A stretch of 64,000 bases of DNA from Parietaria judaica (taxonomy: Eukaryota; Streptophyta; Magnoliopsida; Rosales; Urticaceae): contig OX940871.1 of NCBI GenBank assembly GCA_954871525.1, positions 17,700,532 through 17,764,531 on the forward strand, given 5' to 3'. A program made the position numbers and the translations under genes. Below the pieces are notes generated by a model, which was given only the letters and a program-made list of their open reading frames with translations, was not told the origin of the DNA and ran no database searches. This document shows, piece after piece, positions 20,861 through 35,400 of the stretch (position 1 is the first letter of the stretch; every line of letters starts with the position of its first letter).

Positions 20861-21009
20861 TACTGAAGTGTCCAAACAAGTAAGATCGACCAACAAAGAC
20901 CCTAAAAGGTTATACTAGTTACAGGTAAATATACATAACATCAACCAAAAATAAATAATAATAAAAAACCCAATATTCATATTAGCTGAATAAGTGAGAG
21001 AAAGTGTGT

Positions 21010-21312
21010 ACCGAGAAAGCCGAGAGCACCGAGACCCAAGAACGCCGAGAATTCCGAGAGACACTGAGGATGTCGAGAACCACCGAAACCGAAGGTCGCC
21101 GAGAATGCCGAGAACAACGAAAGCGAAAGACGCCGAGAATGCCGATATCAAAGGACGCTGAGAACACTGAAGCGGAACGACGCCGATAATGCCGAGACCA
21201 CTGAGACCGAAGGATGTCGAGAGCAAAGCACGCCGAGAATGCCGAGCACACAGGGACCGAAAGACGCCGAGAACGCGAAAATCGGCCGATGCCGAGAATG
21301 CCGAAACCAAAA
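21010..21312. repeat. Subterminal minisatellite, unit 2
   Basis: Copy of 13618-13920. No change in repeat number was noticed, which is unusual for a minisatellite and points to recent copying. Confidence 0.75.
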
Positions 21313-22277
21313 GATGAATGAAAGTGCCTGTCGGATTCTTGGAAAGTAGTGTGGAAAAATGCCCTAGTTACACAAAGAAGAGGAGGAAGAAGGGGGGAAA
21401 CAGAGAAAGGAGGAAGAAGGGGGAAAAGGAGACCAACGATAGCTTCGTTTGTTTGTTTTTTTTTTTTGTTAATCTCAGCGTACGCACGTGCGCATGGTGA
21501 GACGTGCGTGTCTAGGCCCCTGCATTGAACTGTATCTATATACATGTAATATGTCGTATAAATTGAATGACATTAATAAAACCTGCTCAACTCCTCTAAT
21601 CTTTCATTCTCGACGCTGAACAGTAAAGAAGACAAATGACTATATATGGACGCATTGAACTATAAGTCTATATACATGTAATATGTAGTATAAATGGAAT
21701 GGCAATAATGAAATCTGCTAACTCCTTTAGTATGTCATTGTCGACGCCAGCGTAGAAAGATCTGATTCACCATCCGATTCATCATCTAGCGCGGATCAAC
21801 ATCACATTGTCAATAAAATCATTTGTAAATTTTGTTGAAATTATAAATAAAATGAAACATTTATTCATATCTTATAAGTTTGCGATATTATTTCTAAACA
21901 ACACATTGTCAATAAAATCATTTGTAAGTTTTGTTGAAATTATAACTAAAGATCTGCTGAAATCATAAATAAAATGAAACAGTTACTCATATCTTATAAG
22001 TTTGTAAATTGTACGCTGTATACATTTTAAATTTCAGTTTCTCGTGAAAAAGATTATAAAAAACTAAAATAATTTTGTCGTAAGAGATTTAGAGCTAATA
22101 ACATGATTTTTTTTTCTTTTAGAACTTTTGCCACGAAACAAAAGTTTTGAGATATGTTTGTATACAAAAAGGTACTAAGTGCTTACACATTTTTTTTAAG
22201 ATAATCGCGAAAAACGTATCTAAAGTCGAATGATTAAAAGTAGTTGGATTAAACACCTACTTGTAATAAAAAATTAA

Positions 22278-22735
22278 GGGTCAATGACGGTGAAAATACT
22301 TACAGTTTGGTCAAAGAAGCCCTCGCGTACCCAAAATTTAAAAGTGGTGGAAAAAGTATCCAATGTAACATTTGGGGCATTGACCACTCCATTCTTGTAA
22401 CACATTTAACTTACCCGTTAACTCTGGCCATGTGGAGAAACGTGGGTTGCTGACATAGAAATTTTTTGCCACATGGACGAGCCCAATTAAAGGTTTAATT
22501 CGTTGTTTCATCGTAAACGAGGCTGATGTGGGCTCGTCCACGTGGAAAAAACTTGCTATATCAGCAACCCACGTTTCTCCACATGGCCAGAGTTAACGGG
22601 TAAGTTAACTGCTTTACGAGAATGGAGTGGTCAACGCCTCAAATGTTATTTTGGGTACTTTTGCCACTACTTTTAGAGTTTGGATACACGTGAGTTCTTT
22701 GACCAAACTTTAGGTACTTTTGCCATCATTAACCC
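22278..22735. mobile_element. Mutator-like foldback MITE, unit 2
   Basis: Copy of 14886-15343. Confidence 0.75.
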
Positions 22736-23483
22736 TTATAATAATAGTTATATAATGTAAATTTTTATTTATATTGAATTAATTTATGTATTCAAGCGCG
22801 ACTCATATACTTTGTTAAACTATATTATCTTATTAATTTAATGAATTATTAATTTAGCTAGTAATCCCAGAGTCGAGACCGAATTCTTCATAATTATTAA
22901 TTAAGCTTATAATGATTCGCCATTATAAACTACTGCGAGTGATAAAATAAAGAAGAAAAACACAGGCTCTAACCTTTTATGCGACTTGGGTACTTCTTCC
23001 TTTACAAATGAAATTTAGGTACATGAAGTGCTAATTTAGCATAACTTTGGTACACTTCCTGCTATTATCTCTAAACTAAACCCCAAGAGATAAAACAACT
23101 TTGTTAATCCACAAAATTCAGATAGCATACCATGTAATTTATCTACAAAGCAACGTGATCGTATTGGGCCCAAAAATGAAAAGCTCAAAGTTTCGGCCAT
23201 TGATATATTCGTCTTTAGCAACTTAAAACCATTTTACTAGAAATCCAAGTTGACAAAAATATAGATAATTCATAAAAAAAATATAGACAAAATATTTTTT
23301 TAATATTGCCGTAGCGATCATATGACATGGGATTGTCGTGTGATAGTCAATGCAATCAACCAATAAGTCACATGGCAATCGATTAAAGTTAGGTGTATTA
23401 TCTATTATGTATAGAGTGATAACAGATTTTTAAAACATGTTTATATACCACACAAGAAGAAAAAACAAAAGACCATAAGTATA

Positions 23484-23883
23484 CGGGTGTGCATGAGTTG
23501 AATTGAGCTCACTGAAGCTAAAAATTCAACATGAACCAATATTATTGGACTTTGAACATTCGACCAAATCAAACCACAAAACTTATAAAAATCTTATCCA
23601 ACCTAACCTGAAAAACTCTCGGTCGGATTTGATTAGATCATTGGATTGAGCTAAAACTTAAAAATTTACTTATAATACATAGAATCACTTTAAGCATTCA
23701 ATTAATAAACATAAATCTAAGCATAATATTTAAACATTCAATTTAATCAAAATATAATAAAATAATATATGTTTATCTAAGCGTAAGATTTAAACATTCA
23801 ATTTAACTCTAAGTATCTTACATGTAGTTGCCTTTAATTCGATTAAATTAGGTACTTGGTTGAGTTTTTTTCTTGTACATCCT
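23484..23883. mobile_element. hAT-type MITE (400 bp), unit 2
   Basis: Copy of 16092-16491, flanked by TAAGTATA. Confidence 0.75.
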
Positions 23884-24212
23884 TAAGTATATAATTATAT
23901 AAATGCAGGGGCAGATCGAAGATTACGAGTCACGAGTCACGGGTGACGATATACAAATAGTATTAAATTATATATTAAAATATTTTTACGAGATAACGAA
24001 CAAAGAGAATAATTTATTAAAACTTTTAGATTGACATGTATTTTTTATTACATAGCGAGTATAAAGAATGTCTCATTATTATATTTTAATAATAATGAGC
24101 ATTTACTTCTTCTTTTTTTTAATCAATGTGTATCTATCCAATCAATTTCAAAACAGAATTAAACATTGTTGTTACGTATTATATATAAAGAGATTCATTA
24201 CTTAGCTCTAGC

Positions 24213-24898
24213 TAGGGGTGTGCATGGGTTGGATTGGGTCGACCCGAGGTAAAACATGAACCCGACCCGATCTTATTGGGTTTTAAAAAAGTAACCCAAT
24301 CCAACTCAAATTTTTTGAAGGCCCAATCCAACCCAACCCAAAAACTCTGGGTTGGGTTGGGTCATTGGCCTAAACTAAAATTTTAAAAAATACATTTAAA
24401 TATTTTATTGAATAACACTTAAATTTAAACCGTCGATGAATAAACAAAAATTTCATATTATTGTTTTAAACACCCAATTCAAAATTCAAACGTTATTGTA
24501 ATCTTAAACATTAAATAACACAAGTACGGAACATAGTCGTAAAGTAAATTATAAATGTGGTCGTAACATAAACTAGAAACATAGTCTTTGATATTAAATA
24601 ATGACTAAACATAAAAATGAGACTTTAGAAATACTTTTTTTTATTCGTTGTATGTTTTTACTTACTTAAACTACAAAAAATATGTTTAAAAATTAATAAG
24701 TTATTTGAAAAAAACTTGATTGGGTCAATTGGGCCGGCTCAACCCAATACATCTAGCCCAACCCCAACCCGACTATTTATTCAGGTTGAACCCAACCCAA
24801 CACGATAACTATTGGGTTAATTGGGTTGTGTTAGATTAGGGTTACGTTCAATTGAGTTGGGTTAAATTGTTGGGTTGAGTTTTTTTTGCACACCCCTA
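24213..24898. mobile_element. hAT-type MITE (686 bp), unit 2
   Basis: Copy of 16821-17506, flanked by GCTCTAGC. Confidence 0.9.
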
Positions 24899-25044
24899 GC
24901 TCTAGCTATATCTATATGTGGTCACATATTTTTTCGAACTAAAAATAAAGTTGTCAGTGAAATAGTATAAGCAAAATATTGTACAAAAAGGTAGGTGGCG
25001 ATCCTTCACCGTGTGTGAGGCTCAAATCCTTCACCTATGTACAA

Positions 25045-25202
25045 GAGTTAATTGCGGCAAAAGACCAGATTTTTTGTCAAATGCTATGTTATGTATTCAA
25101 CTTTCTTAAATGGCGGCAAAAGTATCCAAACTCGTCATTTGGGAGTTGACTGAGAAAATTTGTCCATGTGGCTCTAAGACTTTGCCATGTGGCATGCCAT
25201 GT
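25045..25202. repeat. Foldback left arm, cut, unit 2
   Basis: Copy of 17653-17810, ending at the second array junction. Confidence 0.8.
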
Positions 25203-26277
25203 AATTGATAGCTTGGTGACCAAGCTTAGGTATTTCGAATTTGGTTAATTAATTATATCGGTTGGATCGGTTTTAAGATTTAATATTTACAATCAGATTA
25301 GAAATTAATTAATTATATATATTATATATAACTTTTGAAGTAATAAAGGATAAGAATTCGAATTAGGGTTTTGATAAAACCCTAGGGCATTTGATTTTAT
25401 CCTGAATTAATTTGATCCATTGGATCGGTTTAAGATTTATCTCAACCGTTGGAACTAGATAATTAGAATTTGAATTTTATTATATATATATATATATATA
25501 TATTTCGAAATCAATAAGGATAAGATGATAAGATTAAATTCTTTAATCTTATCATATATTTCCTATTTCATTAAACCCCTGATTAATTATATCCATTGGA
25601 TTTAGATAGGATTAAATATGGACCATTGGATTGAGATAATTAATCATATTTAATTAATTGATATCAAAATTAGGGAGGAAACATCTCCAATTCGGTTACA
25701 GTCTGAGCCTATAAATAGGGAGCTCATTCAACACATTTTTCAAACCTGTCCCTAGAGAAAAATTCGAACTCTCCCTCCTCTTTAGGGTCTGCGAATTTTT
25801 CCTCTGACCACTCTCTGGTTTGGCGTAAGAGACTTAGTCTCCGGAAGCTTAAAAATAACCATCAGTTAAAGTTTTCGACGGAGTCCTGACGGGGAAGCCC
25901 ACGCTCCGGTACGAGGAATCCAAGAGAATATCTCGGAAGATCATGAGTGTTTCCCTCAGCACTGGCGGAGCCCTGCCGAGTTCAGAATGCGCAGCCGGAA
26001 GTCGTCAACTGAGGTACGGCCTTATGCATTGGGTTAATAAATGCAACCATTTACTGCTTTCTATTTATTTCCTATAGACTGGATTATTAATAATGATTTA
26101 TGAGTATTAAATTGCATAATATTTATCAGATCTTGAGAAATGGTTATTATCCAATATCCGGACCGTTGTACGGATAACAAGTTTTCCGTAATTATATTTT
26201 CTTTTAAAATATTACCCGAACGGTTCGGGGGCTCATTTCGTATAATTTTATCAGGATCCGAGTCTGGATTCCCAACA
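25203..26277 (+). mobile_element. Truncated solo LTR, unit 3
   Basis: Same abrupt start as unit 2 and the same CCCAACA terminus at 26277. Confidence 0.85.
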
Positions 26278-26548
26278 GGAATTGCACGTGTCATTCCATG
26301 ATTGTGGATCATAATTCATCTTCAACAAAAACCTCTCTTATTTCACTTGTCTACGCAAGTTTATTTTCCTCTTTCTCGAATCACCCTAGTGAGGGTCATA
26401 TGTGTCGGTCATCCACGTTAAATGTCATGTCATATTTTAGGATAACAACTTGCTTACAGAAAATGATAACATCCTCACATTTCAAATTCAACTCAAGGCC
26501 GCTACTAACGTATTGTCGTTTTATATATATAAAAAAGGCATCCTAGAT

Positions 26549-26767
26549 CAGTGGAGGAACCACGGATTGAAGTTGGGGTGGCTAGATTTAAATATTTGCC
26601 AAAAAATATATTTGGGATGGTTATATTTAAAATTTTGTGAATATTCGAGTTGGCTAAACTAAAATTTTGTGTGAAATTGCACTAATAAAAATTACAGGTG
26701 AAGAAAAGAAAATTATGGGGTGATTCCAACCACCCTCACCTCCGACATGGTTCCGCGACCGCCCATG
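26549..26767. mobile_element. Short hAT-type MITE, unit 3
   Basis: Copy of 11763-11981. Confidence 0.7.
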
Positions 26768-27083
26768 TCCTAGAAAACAACCAATAGCCGATATACCTGT
26801 AATATTGGAGTGTATCGTGGAAGAAAAATTAATAATTTTGGTACTTTTATCACAATAAAATAAGATTAAGAATATGCCGTAAAACTTTATATCTTTGAAA
26901 ATACTTTTGTCTTGATTTACCATAAATTTATTTGTTTCAAGAGTTTCACATCTACACTAATATTAATGATCTAACAGTCCCACATCGATCTTTCATTGAA
27001 TAGTAAAAAATACAAATGACTATATATGGACGCATTGAACCAGTGGCAAAGCTAGACTGTCATTTCAGCCGTAGCACAATGTT

Positions 27084-27389
27084 AAATTTTTTTTGGCATA
27101 AATAACACGAATAACAATAATTTTTTTTCACTATACTCTAACCAATTGGAGTATTTTGTGAACCACTTTTTATTAAATCTCCTCCTTTTTCCCCAAAATC
27201 AGATAACGGGAATGGAAATTTACGAAGTTGACAAGGACCTTGTTGCATATATATCCTTCGAATTCTATCTCGATCGTTGGGATGATAGCTTAATATTGAA
27301 GGCCTTTTTCCAGGATCTATCGGAGTACTTGACGGATTACTATTATTTTCTTCACGTGTCGACGAAGCCGATTTGTCAGAACCCGACAC
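27084..27389 (-). pseudogene. ZMYM1-like transposase fragment, unit 3
   Basis: Same start (27389) and the same one-base lesion as the other two copies. Confidence 0.65.
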
Positions 27390-27596
27390 CTTTTAAAAAT
27401 ATTTCAACATTATTGTAGCAACTTCCTGTTAAAACATATGGTTATAAAACTGTCTTAAGGAGACCAACATCCATGGTTATAAAACTGTCTCAAGGAGACC
27501 AACATCCAGATTCAAAATCATCATCTCAAGGAGACCAAAAATTTCACTTCCATTAATATGTTTATTTTTTATTTTTTTTGATAGTTGATACTGAAG

Positions 27597-28254
27597 TAGG
27601 GCTGTGCATAAAACCCGAAAATGCGGGTTTTAAACCGAAACCGGACCGAATCCGATTTAAAAAAACCGAAACCGAATTAAAACCGGGTTAAACCGAAACC
27701 GAATTTTTCGAAACCCGCAACCGGAATAAACCGGTTCCGGGTTCCGGGGTTTGAGTTATAAAACCCGGAACCCGGTTAGTAGGTTACTAAACCCGGTTTT
27801 TTTAATTAAATATTTAATTTATATTTATAACTTTTTAAATTAGTAGTGTGATAAAAAATGAAAAATGGAAACTGACATTATTGTTGTGTTTAGAACCGGT
27901 TTGGATTATTGCTGTGTTTGGATTATTGATGTGTTTGGATTATTGTTGTGTTTAGAACCGGTTTTTATTATTTTTATGTCTTTAAATTGTTTTTTCTGTT
28001 TTTTTTTTTTTTTTAATTTCCGGGCTAAAAACCGGGTTTAAAAAAAACCGGATTTAAAACCCGAACCTGAATAAAATTTGGGTTCGGGTTTTGAAACCGG
28101 GTTTTAATTTTGAAACCGGGTAATAAACCGAACCCGGATTTCCGGGTTTTCTATTTTAAAAACCGATTCCGGGTTTGAAAAGTGAAAACCCGGAAATCCG
28201 GGTCCGGGTTCCGGGTTTTAAAAAAACCGGGTTTTGGACCCGGTTGCAGCCCTA
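27597..28254. mobile_element. Nested hAT MITE, unit 3
   Basis: Copy of 12811-13468 with TACTGAAG duplication. Confidence 0.85.
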
Positions 28255-28403
28255 TACTGAAGTGTCCAAACAAGTAAGATCGACCAACAAAGACCCTAAA
28301 AGGTTATACTAGTTACAGGTAAATATACATAACATCAACCAAAAATAAATAATAATAAAAAACCCAATATTCATATTAGCTGAATAAGTGAGAGAAAGTG
28401 TGT

Positions 28404-28706
28404 ACCGAGAAAGCCGAGAGCACCGAGACCCAAGAACGCCGAGAATTCCGAGAGACACTGAGGATGTCGAGAACCACCGAAACCGAAGGTCGCCGAGAAT
28501 GCCGAGAACAACGAAAGCGAAAGACGCCGAGAATGCCGATATCAAAGGACGCTGAGAACACTGAAGCGGAACGACGCCGATAATGCCGAGACCACTGAGA
28601 CCGAAGGATGTCGAGAGCAAAGCACGCCGAGAATGCCGAGCACACAGGGACCGAAAGACGCCGAGAACGCGAAAATCGGCCGATGCCGAGAATGCCGAAA
28701 CCAAAA
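28404..28706. repeat. Subterminal minisatellite, unit 3
   Basis: Copy of 13618-13920 with the same unit order. Confidence 0.75.
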
Positions 28707-29671
28707 GATGAATGAAAGTGCCTGTCGGATTCTTGGAAAGTAGTGTGGAAAAATGCCCTAGTTACACAAAGAAGAGGAGGAAGAAGGGGGGAAACAGAGA
28801 AAGGAGGAAGAAGGGGGAAAAGGAGACCAACGATAGCTTCGTTTGTTTGTTTTTTTTTTTTGTTAATCTCAGCGTACGCACGTGCGCATGGTGAGACGTG
28901 CGTGTCTAGGCCCCTGCATTGAACTGTATCTATATACATGTAATATGTCGTATAAATTGAATGACATTAATAAAACCTGCTCAACTCCTCTAATCTTTCA
29001 TTCTCGACGCTGAACAGTAAAGAAGACAAATGACTATATATGGACGCATTGAACTATAAGTCTATATACATGTAATATGTAGTATAAATGGAATGGCAAT
29101 AATGAAATCTGCTAACTCCTTTAGTATGTCATTGTCGACGCCAGCGTAGAAAGATCTGATTCACCATCCGATTCATCATCTAGCGCGGATCAACATCACA
29201 TTGTCAATAAAATCATTTGTAAATTTTGTTGAAATTATAAATAAAATGAAACATTTATTCATATCTTATAAGTTTGCGATATTATTTCTAAACAACACAT
29301 TGTCAATAAAATCATTTGTAAGTTTTGTTGAAATTATAACTAAAGATCTGCTGAAATCATAAATAAAATGAAACAGTTACTCATATCTTATAAGTTTGTA
29401 AATTGTACGCTGTATACATTTTAAATTTCAGTTTCTCGTGAAAAAGATTATAAAAAACTAAAATAATTTTGTCGTAAGAGATTTAGAGCTAATAACATGA
29501 TTTTTTTTTCTTTTAGAACTTTTGCCACGAAACAAAAGTTTTGAGATATGTTTGTATACAAAAAGGTACTAAGTGCTTACACATTTTTTTTAAGATAATC
29601 GCGAAAAACGTATCTAAAGTCGAATGATTAAAAGTAGTTGGATTAAACACCTACTTGTAATAAAAAATTAA

Positions 29672-30129
29672 GGGTCAATGACGGTGAAAATACTTACAGT
29701 TTGGTCAAAGAAGCCCTCGCGTACCCAAAATTTAAAAGTGGTGGAAAAAGTATCCAATGTAACATTTGGGGCATTGACCACTCCATTCTTGTAACACATT
29801 TAACTTACCCGTTAACTCTGGCCATGTGGAGAAACGTGGGTTGCTGACATAGAAATTTTTTGCCACATGGACGAGCCCAATTAAAGGTTTAATTCGTTGT
29901 TTCATCGTAAACGAGGCTGATGTGGGCTCGTCCACGTGGAAAAAACTTGCTATATCAGCAACCCACGTTTCTCCACATGGCCAGAGTTAACGGGTAAGTT
30001 AACTGCTTTACGAGAATGGAGTGGTCAACGCCTCAAATGTTATTTTGGGTACTTTTGCCACTACTTTTAGAGTTTGGATACACGTGAGTTCTTTGACCAA
30101 ACTTTAGGTACTTTTGCCATCATTAACCC
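29672..30129. mobile_element. Mutator-like foldback MITE, unit 3
   Basis: Copy of 14886-15343. Confidence 0.75.
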
Positions 30130-30877
30130 TTATAATAATAGTTATATAATGTAAATTTTTATTTATATTGAATTAATTTATGTATTCAAGCGCGACTCAT
30201 ATACTTTGTTAAACTATATTATCTTATTAATTTAATGAATTATTAATTTAGCTAGTAATCCCAGAGTCGAGACCGAATTCTTCATAATTATTAATTAAGC
30301 TTATAATGATTCGCCATTATAAACTACTGCGAGTGATAAAATAAAGAAGAAAAACACAGGCTCTAACCTTTTATGCGACTTGGGTACTTCTTCCTTTACA
30401 AATGAAATTTAGGTACATGAAGTGCTAATTTAGCATAACTTTGGTACACTTCCTGCTATTATCTCTAAACTAAACCCCAAGAGATAAAACAACTTTGTTA
30501 ATCCACAAAATTCAGATAGCATACCATGTAATTTATCTACAAAGCAACGTGATCGTATTGGGCCCAAAAATGAAAAGCTCAAAGTTTCGGCCATTGATAT
30601 ATTCGTCTTTAGCAACTTAAAACCATTTTACTAGAAATCCAAGTTGACAAAAATATAGATAATTCATAAAAAAAATATAGACAAAATATTTTTTTAATAT
30701 TGCCGTAGCGATCATATGACATGGGATTGTCGTGTGATAGTCAATGCAATCAACCAATAAGTCACATGGCAATCGATTAAAGTTAGGTGTATTATCTATT
30801 ATGTATAGAGTGATAACAGATTTTTAAAACATGTTTATATACCACACAAGAAGAAAAAACAAAAGACCATAAGTATA

Positions 30878-31277
30878 CGGGTGTGCATGAGTTGAATTGA
30901 GCTCACTGAAGCTAAAAATTCAACATGAACCAATATTATTGGACTTTGAACATTCGACCAAATCAAACCACAAAACTTATAAAAATCTTATCCAACCTAA
31001 CCTGAAAAACTCTCGGTCGGATTTGATTAGATCATTGGATTGAGCTAAAACTTAAAAATTTACTTATAATACATAGAATCACTTTAAGCATTCAATTAAT
31101 AAACATAAATCTAAGCATAATATTTAAACATTCAATTTAATCAAAATATAATAAAATAATATATGTTTATCTAAGCGTAAGATTTAAACATTCAATTTAA
31201 CTCTAAGTATCTTACATGTAGTTGCCTTTAATTCGATTAAATTAGGTACTTGGTTGAGTTTTTTTCTTGTACATCCT
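30878..31277. mobile_element. hAT-type MITE (400 bp), unit 3
   Basis: Copy of 16092-16491. Confidence 0.75.
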
Positions 31278-31606
31278 TAAGTATATAATTATATAAATGC
31301 AGGGGCAGATCGAAGATTACGAGTCACGAGTCACGGGTGACGATATACAAATAGTATTAAATTATATATTAAAATATTTTTACGAGATAACGAACAAAGA
31401 GAATAATTTATTAAAACTTTTAGATTGACATGTATTTTTTATTACATAGCGAGTATAAAGAATGTCTCATTATTATATTTTAATAATAATGAGCATTTAC
31501 TTCTTCTTTTTTTTAATCAATGTGTATCTATCCAATCAATTTCAAAACAGAATTAAACATTGTTGTTACGTATTATATATAAAGAGATTCATTACTTAGC
31601 TCTAGC

Positions 31607-32292
31607 TAGGGGTGTGCATGGGTTGGATTGGGTCGACCCGAGGTAAAACATGAACCCGACCCGATCTTATTGGGTTTTAAAAAAGTAACCCAATCCAACT
31701 CAAATTTTTTGAAGGCCCAATCCAACCCAACCCAAAAACTCTGGGTTGGGTTGGGTCATTGGCCTAAACTAAAATTTTAAAAAATACATTTAAATATTTT
31801 ATTGAATAACACTTAAATTTAAACCGTCGATGAATAAACAAAAATTTCATATTATTGTTTTAAACACCCAATTCAAAATTCAAACGTTATTGTAATCTTA
31901 AACATTAAATAACACAAGTACGGAACATAGTCGTAAAGTAAATTATAAATGTGGTCGTAACATAAACTAGAAACATAGTCTTTGATATTAAATAATGACT
32001 AAACATAAAAATGAGACTTTAGAAATACTTTTTTTTATTCGTTGTATGTTTTTACTTACTTAAACTACAAAAAATATGTTTAAAAATTAATAAGTTATTT
32101 GAAAAAAACTTGATTGGGTCAATTGGGCCGGCTCAACCCAATACATCTAGCCCAACCCCAACCCGACTATTTATTCAGGTTGAACCCAACCCAACACGAT
32201 AACTATTGGGTTAATTGGGTTGTGTTAGATTAGGGTTACGTTCAATTGAGTTGGGTTAAATTGTTGGGTTGAGTTTTTTTTGCACACCCCTA
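31607..32292. mobile_element. hAT-type MITE (686 bp), unit 3
   Basis: Copy of 16821-17506. Confidence 0.9.
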
Positions 32293-32438
32293 GCTCTAGC
32301 TATATCTATATGTGGTCACATATTTTTTCGAACTAAAAATAAAGTTGTCAGTGAAATAGTATAAGCAAAATATTGTACAAAAAGGTAGGTGGCGATCCTT
32401 CACCGTGTGTGAGGCTCAAATCCTTCACCTATGTACAA

Positions 32439-35400
32439 GAGTTAATTGCGGCAAAAGACCAGATTTTTTGTCAAATGCTATGTTATGTATTCAACTTTCT
32501 TAAATGGCGGCAAAAGTATCCAAACTCGTCATTTGGGAGTTGACTGAGAAAATTTGTCCATGTGGCTCTAAGACTTTGCCATGTGGCATGCCATGTAATT
32601 ATTATTTTTAAAATAATTTAAGAGTATTATTTAAAAAAAAATTAATTTTTTTGAAATTAAATTATTTTTCAATAATATGCAATAATGAAAAATTAAATTT
32701 AAATATTCATTATTGGTTATTATTAATAGTATAATTATTCATTTTAGAAAAGTGGGTAAAACAAAATAAATGAAGAAAAAAATCACCGTTCACGGTTCAA
32801 GCTCCGCCTCCGATCGATTTCACGGGTGGAACGAAATCGCTTAATATGTTTAATAATAATAACCAATAAAAATCATATGATTATTTATTGAAAATTTAAA
32901 AAATTAATAATAAATAAATAAAACACATTAAACAATTATCATTATAAAATGCAAAAAAAAAAAAAAAATCATGCAAACAAATAAAAATGATTTTTCTTTA
33001 AATATAAATATGACTATTTTTTTAATAAGTATTAAGTGATGTGTATTTAATTATGTCTTATTTTTTAAACAATGTGTATGTGTTTATTGGTTATTACTAT
33101 TCAAACCAAATTTATTCGTTGCGGGAACCAGATCGGAAACAGATATCAAATGAACCGTGAACGGTGATTTTTATTTCATTCTACCCACTTTTTAAAAAAT
33201 AAGTAATTATAGCCAATAGTGAATATTTAAATATAAATATTCATTATTTGTTATTATTAAGAAAAATATTATTAAAAAAATTAAACAAAAATTATTTTTT
33301 AATAAAAATTATATAAAAAGAAATATTTTCGTGGCATGTTACGTGGTTTCCAAGTGCCATGTGGCATGCCACATGACAAAGTGTAATAACCACATGGACA
33401 TATTTCCTTAGTCAACTCCTAAATGCCGAGTTTGGGTACTTTTTCCTGTTGGATATATGTGTCCTTAAACAAGATGTTTATTCATTTCTAAAAGATTATG
33501 ACAAGTCATTGAATAAAGATTGTACTTATTATGTTAATCTTATTATAGTTTCTGGTAAAGTAAAACAAAATTTTGTTTCCTTAAGTTCATAAATGATGCA
33601 ATAACATTATTATTATCACAACAAAGTCAATGTGAGGAAGAATAAATAATCATAATAAATGAACTTAAAAATCTCTGTGACCTGATTTACTGGGTGGGAG
33701 CCCATAAGTCGTATAAAGTCATTAATGTGACTAAGTGAAAATCCTATTATGGATTATGTGCGTGTCACACTCACTAGAAGTGCTTAAGTGTTAAGTGTCT
33801 TCACACTGGACTGGACCTAACTTAAACTAAAGAAGTTATCATATAAGACCGTCACTGATAACTTGTAGTTGAGTCGCAAAAATGATGATCAAATGGATAT
33901 TCGTTCTAAGTCATGAGTGGTCTTGAGTCCGAACTATTGGCTTGATTGTTCTTTGATCTAACTATTAAAGAACACAAGATATTACCGCTATTTCCAACAC
34001 TATTATTTTGGGAACATGATAGTCAGTAGTAAGGGTAGCTTGATCATAGACATGAGCATCACACAGCTCTCTTCAGAGTCATGATGGTTCCCTTGATTGT
34101 CGGTGGTGAGAAGTGAGAAGTACTCGTGCACAAATTATGAATCGAAACCATAAGTGGGTTACTCATAATATTACTGACTGAGTCAAGGAGGAAAATGCAA
34201 TGAGGGGCAATATGGTAAGAACCGCCTCCTCATGTATGAGTCATCACGTGAGAGAACAATAACCCGAATATGATTGTATCGATGGAAACCCTGCTGTATA
34301 AATGGAATACTATATACTGTATCACTAAAGAGTGCAGCCTCGGGTCTATAGTGGAATCACTTCAAGGTTTGACGAGCAACTAGCAGTTCGTTGGAGCTTA
34401 AGTGATACGGGTCCATGGTCCCCAGGATAGCTCCGTAACGGATGATACGTACGTGATTAAAATACATTCTGGATAATGTTTAAATCATTTGGCTAGACTT
34501 ATAAAACAAGAAGGTTTGTGGCAGACGTAAGATAGTTTTATCGTCAGCGTGGCAAAAGTACCATATCTTGGTACACGAAATTAACTGATAAAAAGAAAGT
34601 TAGAATTTAGATTTTATATCATCACCATGTTGTTGAAAAATTAAATTCTAAGCAACTTTGCTTTATGAACCAAGTCGTTTCGACTTACGGTTAGTGATTT
34701 ATGGATTTTCTAAGTTTGTAATCGGTTCGATAAACTATGAAATTAAATCACATGTCACAAATTTAAATGATGGTGTGGCACCATGACATTTTAATTTGTG
34801 ATATTGAGATCAGGAAATATTAATATAATTTAATTATTTGGATTTAATTATTAATATCTTATTAATAATTAATTAATAATTAATAGATTTATATTAATAA
34901 ATAAAAATATATATATTTATATATATCTAATGTGTAAAATTCGAATTAGGGTTTGATGATAGGAAACCCTAGCTAATTCGAATGGTATGTTTTGGACATT
35001 CCATATTTGCGGCATAAGTACCAAATGTTTTGGTATTTTAGCAAATCCATAAAATCAATTTAATCCATTGGATCGGTTATGATTTAATGTCAACCATTGG
35101 ATGAAGATATTTGATTTTAACCCTAATAGTAATTCGAAATTGATAGCTTGTTGAACTAGCTTAGGTATTTTGAATTTGGTTAATTAATTATATCCGTTGG
35201 ATCGGTTTTAAGATTTAACCTTTACCGTCGGATAAGAAATAATAATATATATATACATATCATATATATAATTCGAATAAATGAGGATAAGGAATTCGAA
35301 TTAGGGTTTTGTTAAAAATCTAGGGTAGTTGATTTTATCCCTAATTGATTTGATCCATTGGATTGGTTTAAGATTTATCCCTAATCTCTTTTTGTGGTTC

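Larger units (their letters stand above)
19647..21522 (-). mobile_element. Internally deleted hAT element, unit 2
   Basis: Copy of 12255-14130. The CATTGAAC duplication flanks it at 19639-19646 and 21523-21530. Confidence 0.8.
17811..25202. repeat. Tandem array unit 2 (7392 bp)
   Basis: Second unit; features lie 7392 bases after those of unit 1. It is 2 bp shorter than units 1 and 3 because of a TA run near 18095. It has C at 22982. Confidence 0.95.
27041..28916 (-). mobile_element. Internally deleted hAT element, unit 3
   Basis: Copy of 12255-14130; CATTGAAC flanks at 27033-27040 and 28917-28924. Confidence 0.8.
25203..32596. repeat. Tandem array unit 3 (7394 bp)
   Basis: Third unit. Unlike the first two it continues at its right end into unique sequence (AATTATTATTTTT), which is the parental right flank of the breakpoint. 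It has C at 30376 and the longer TA run near 25490. Confidence 0.95.

Noticed and set aside
10417..32596. Tandem gene cluster or satellite array with coding function
   Set aside because: All ORFs in the unit are short and fall in transposon pieces; only three units are present and no host gene is seen inside.
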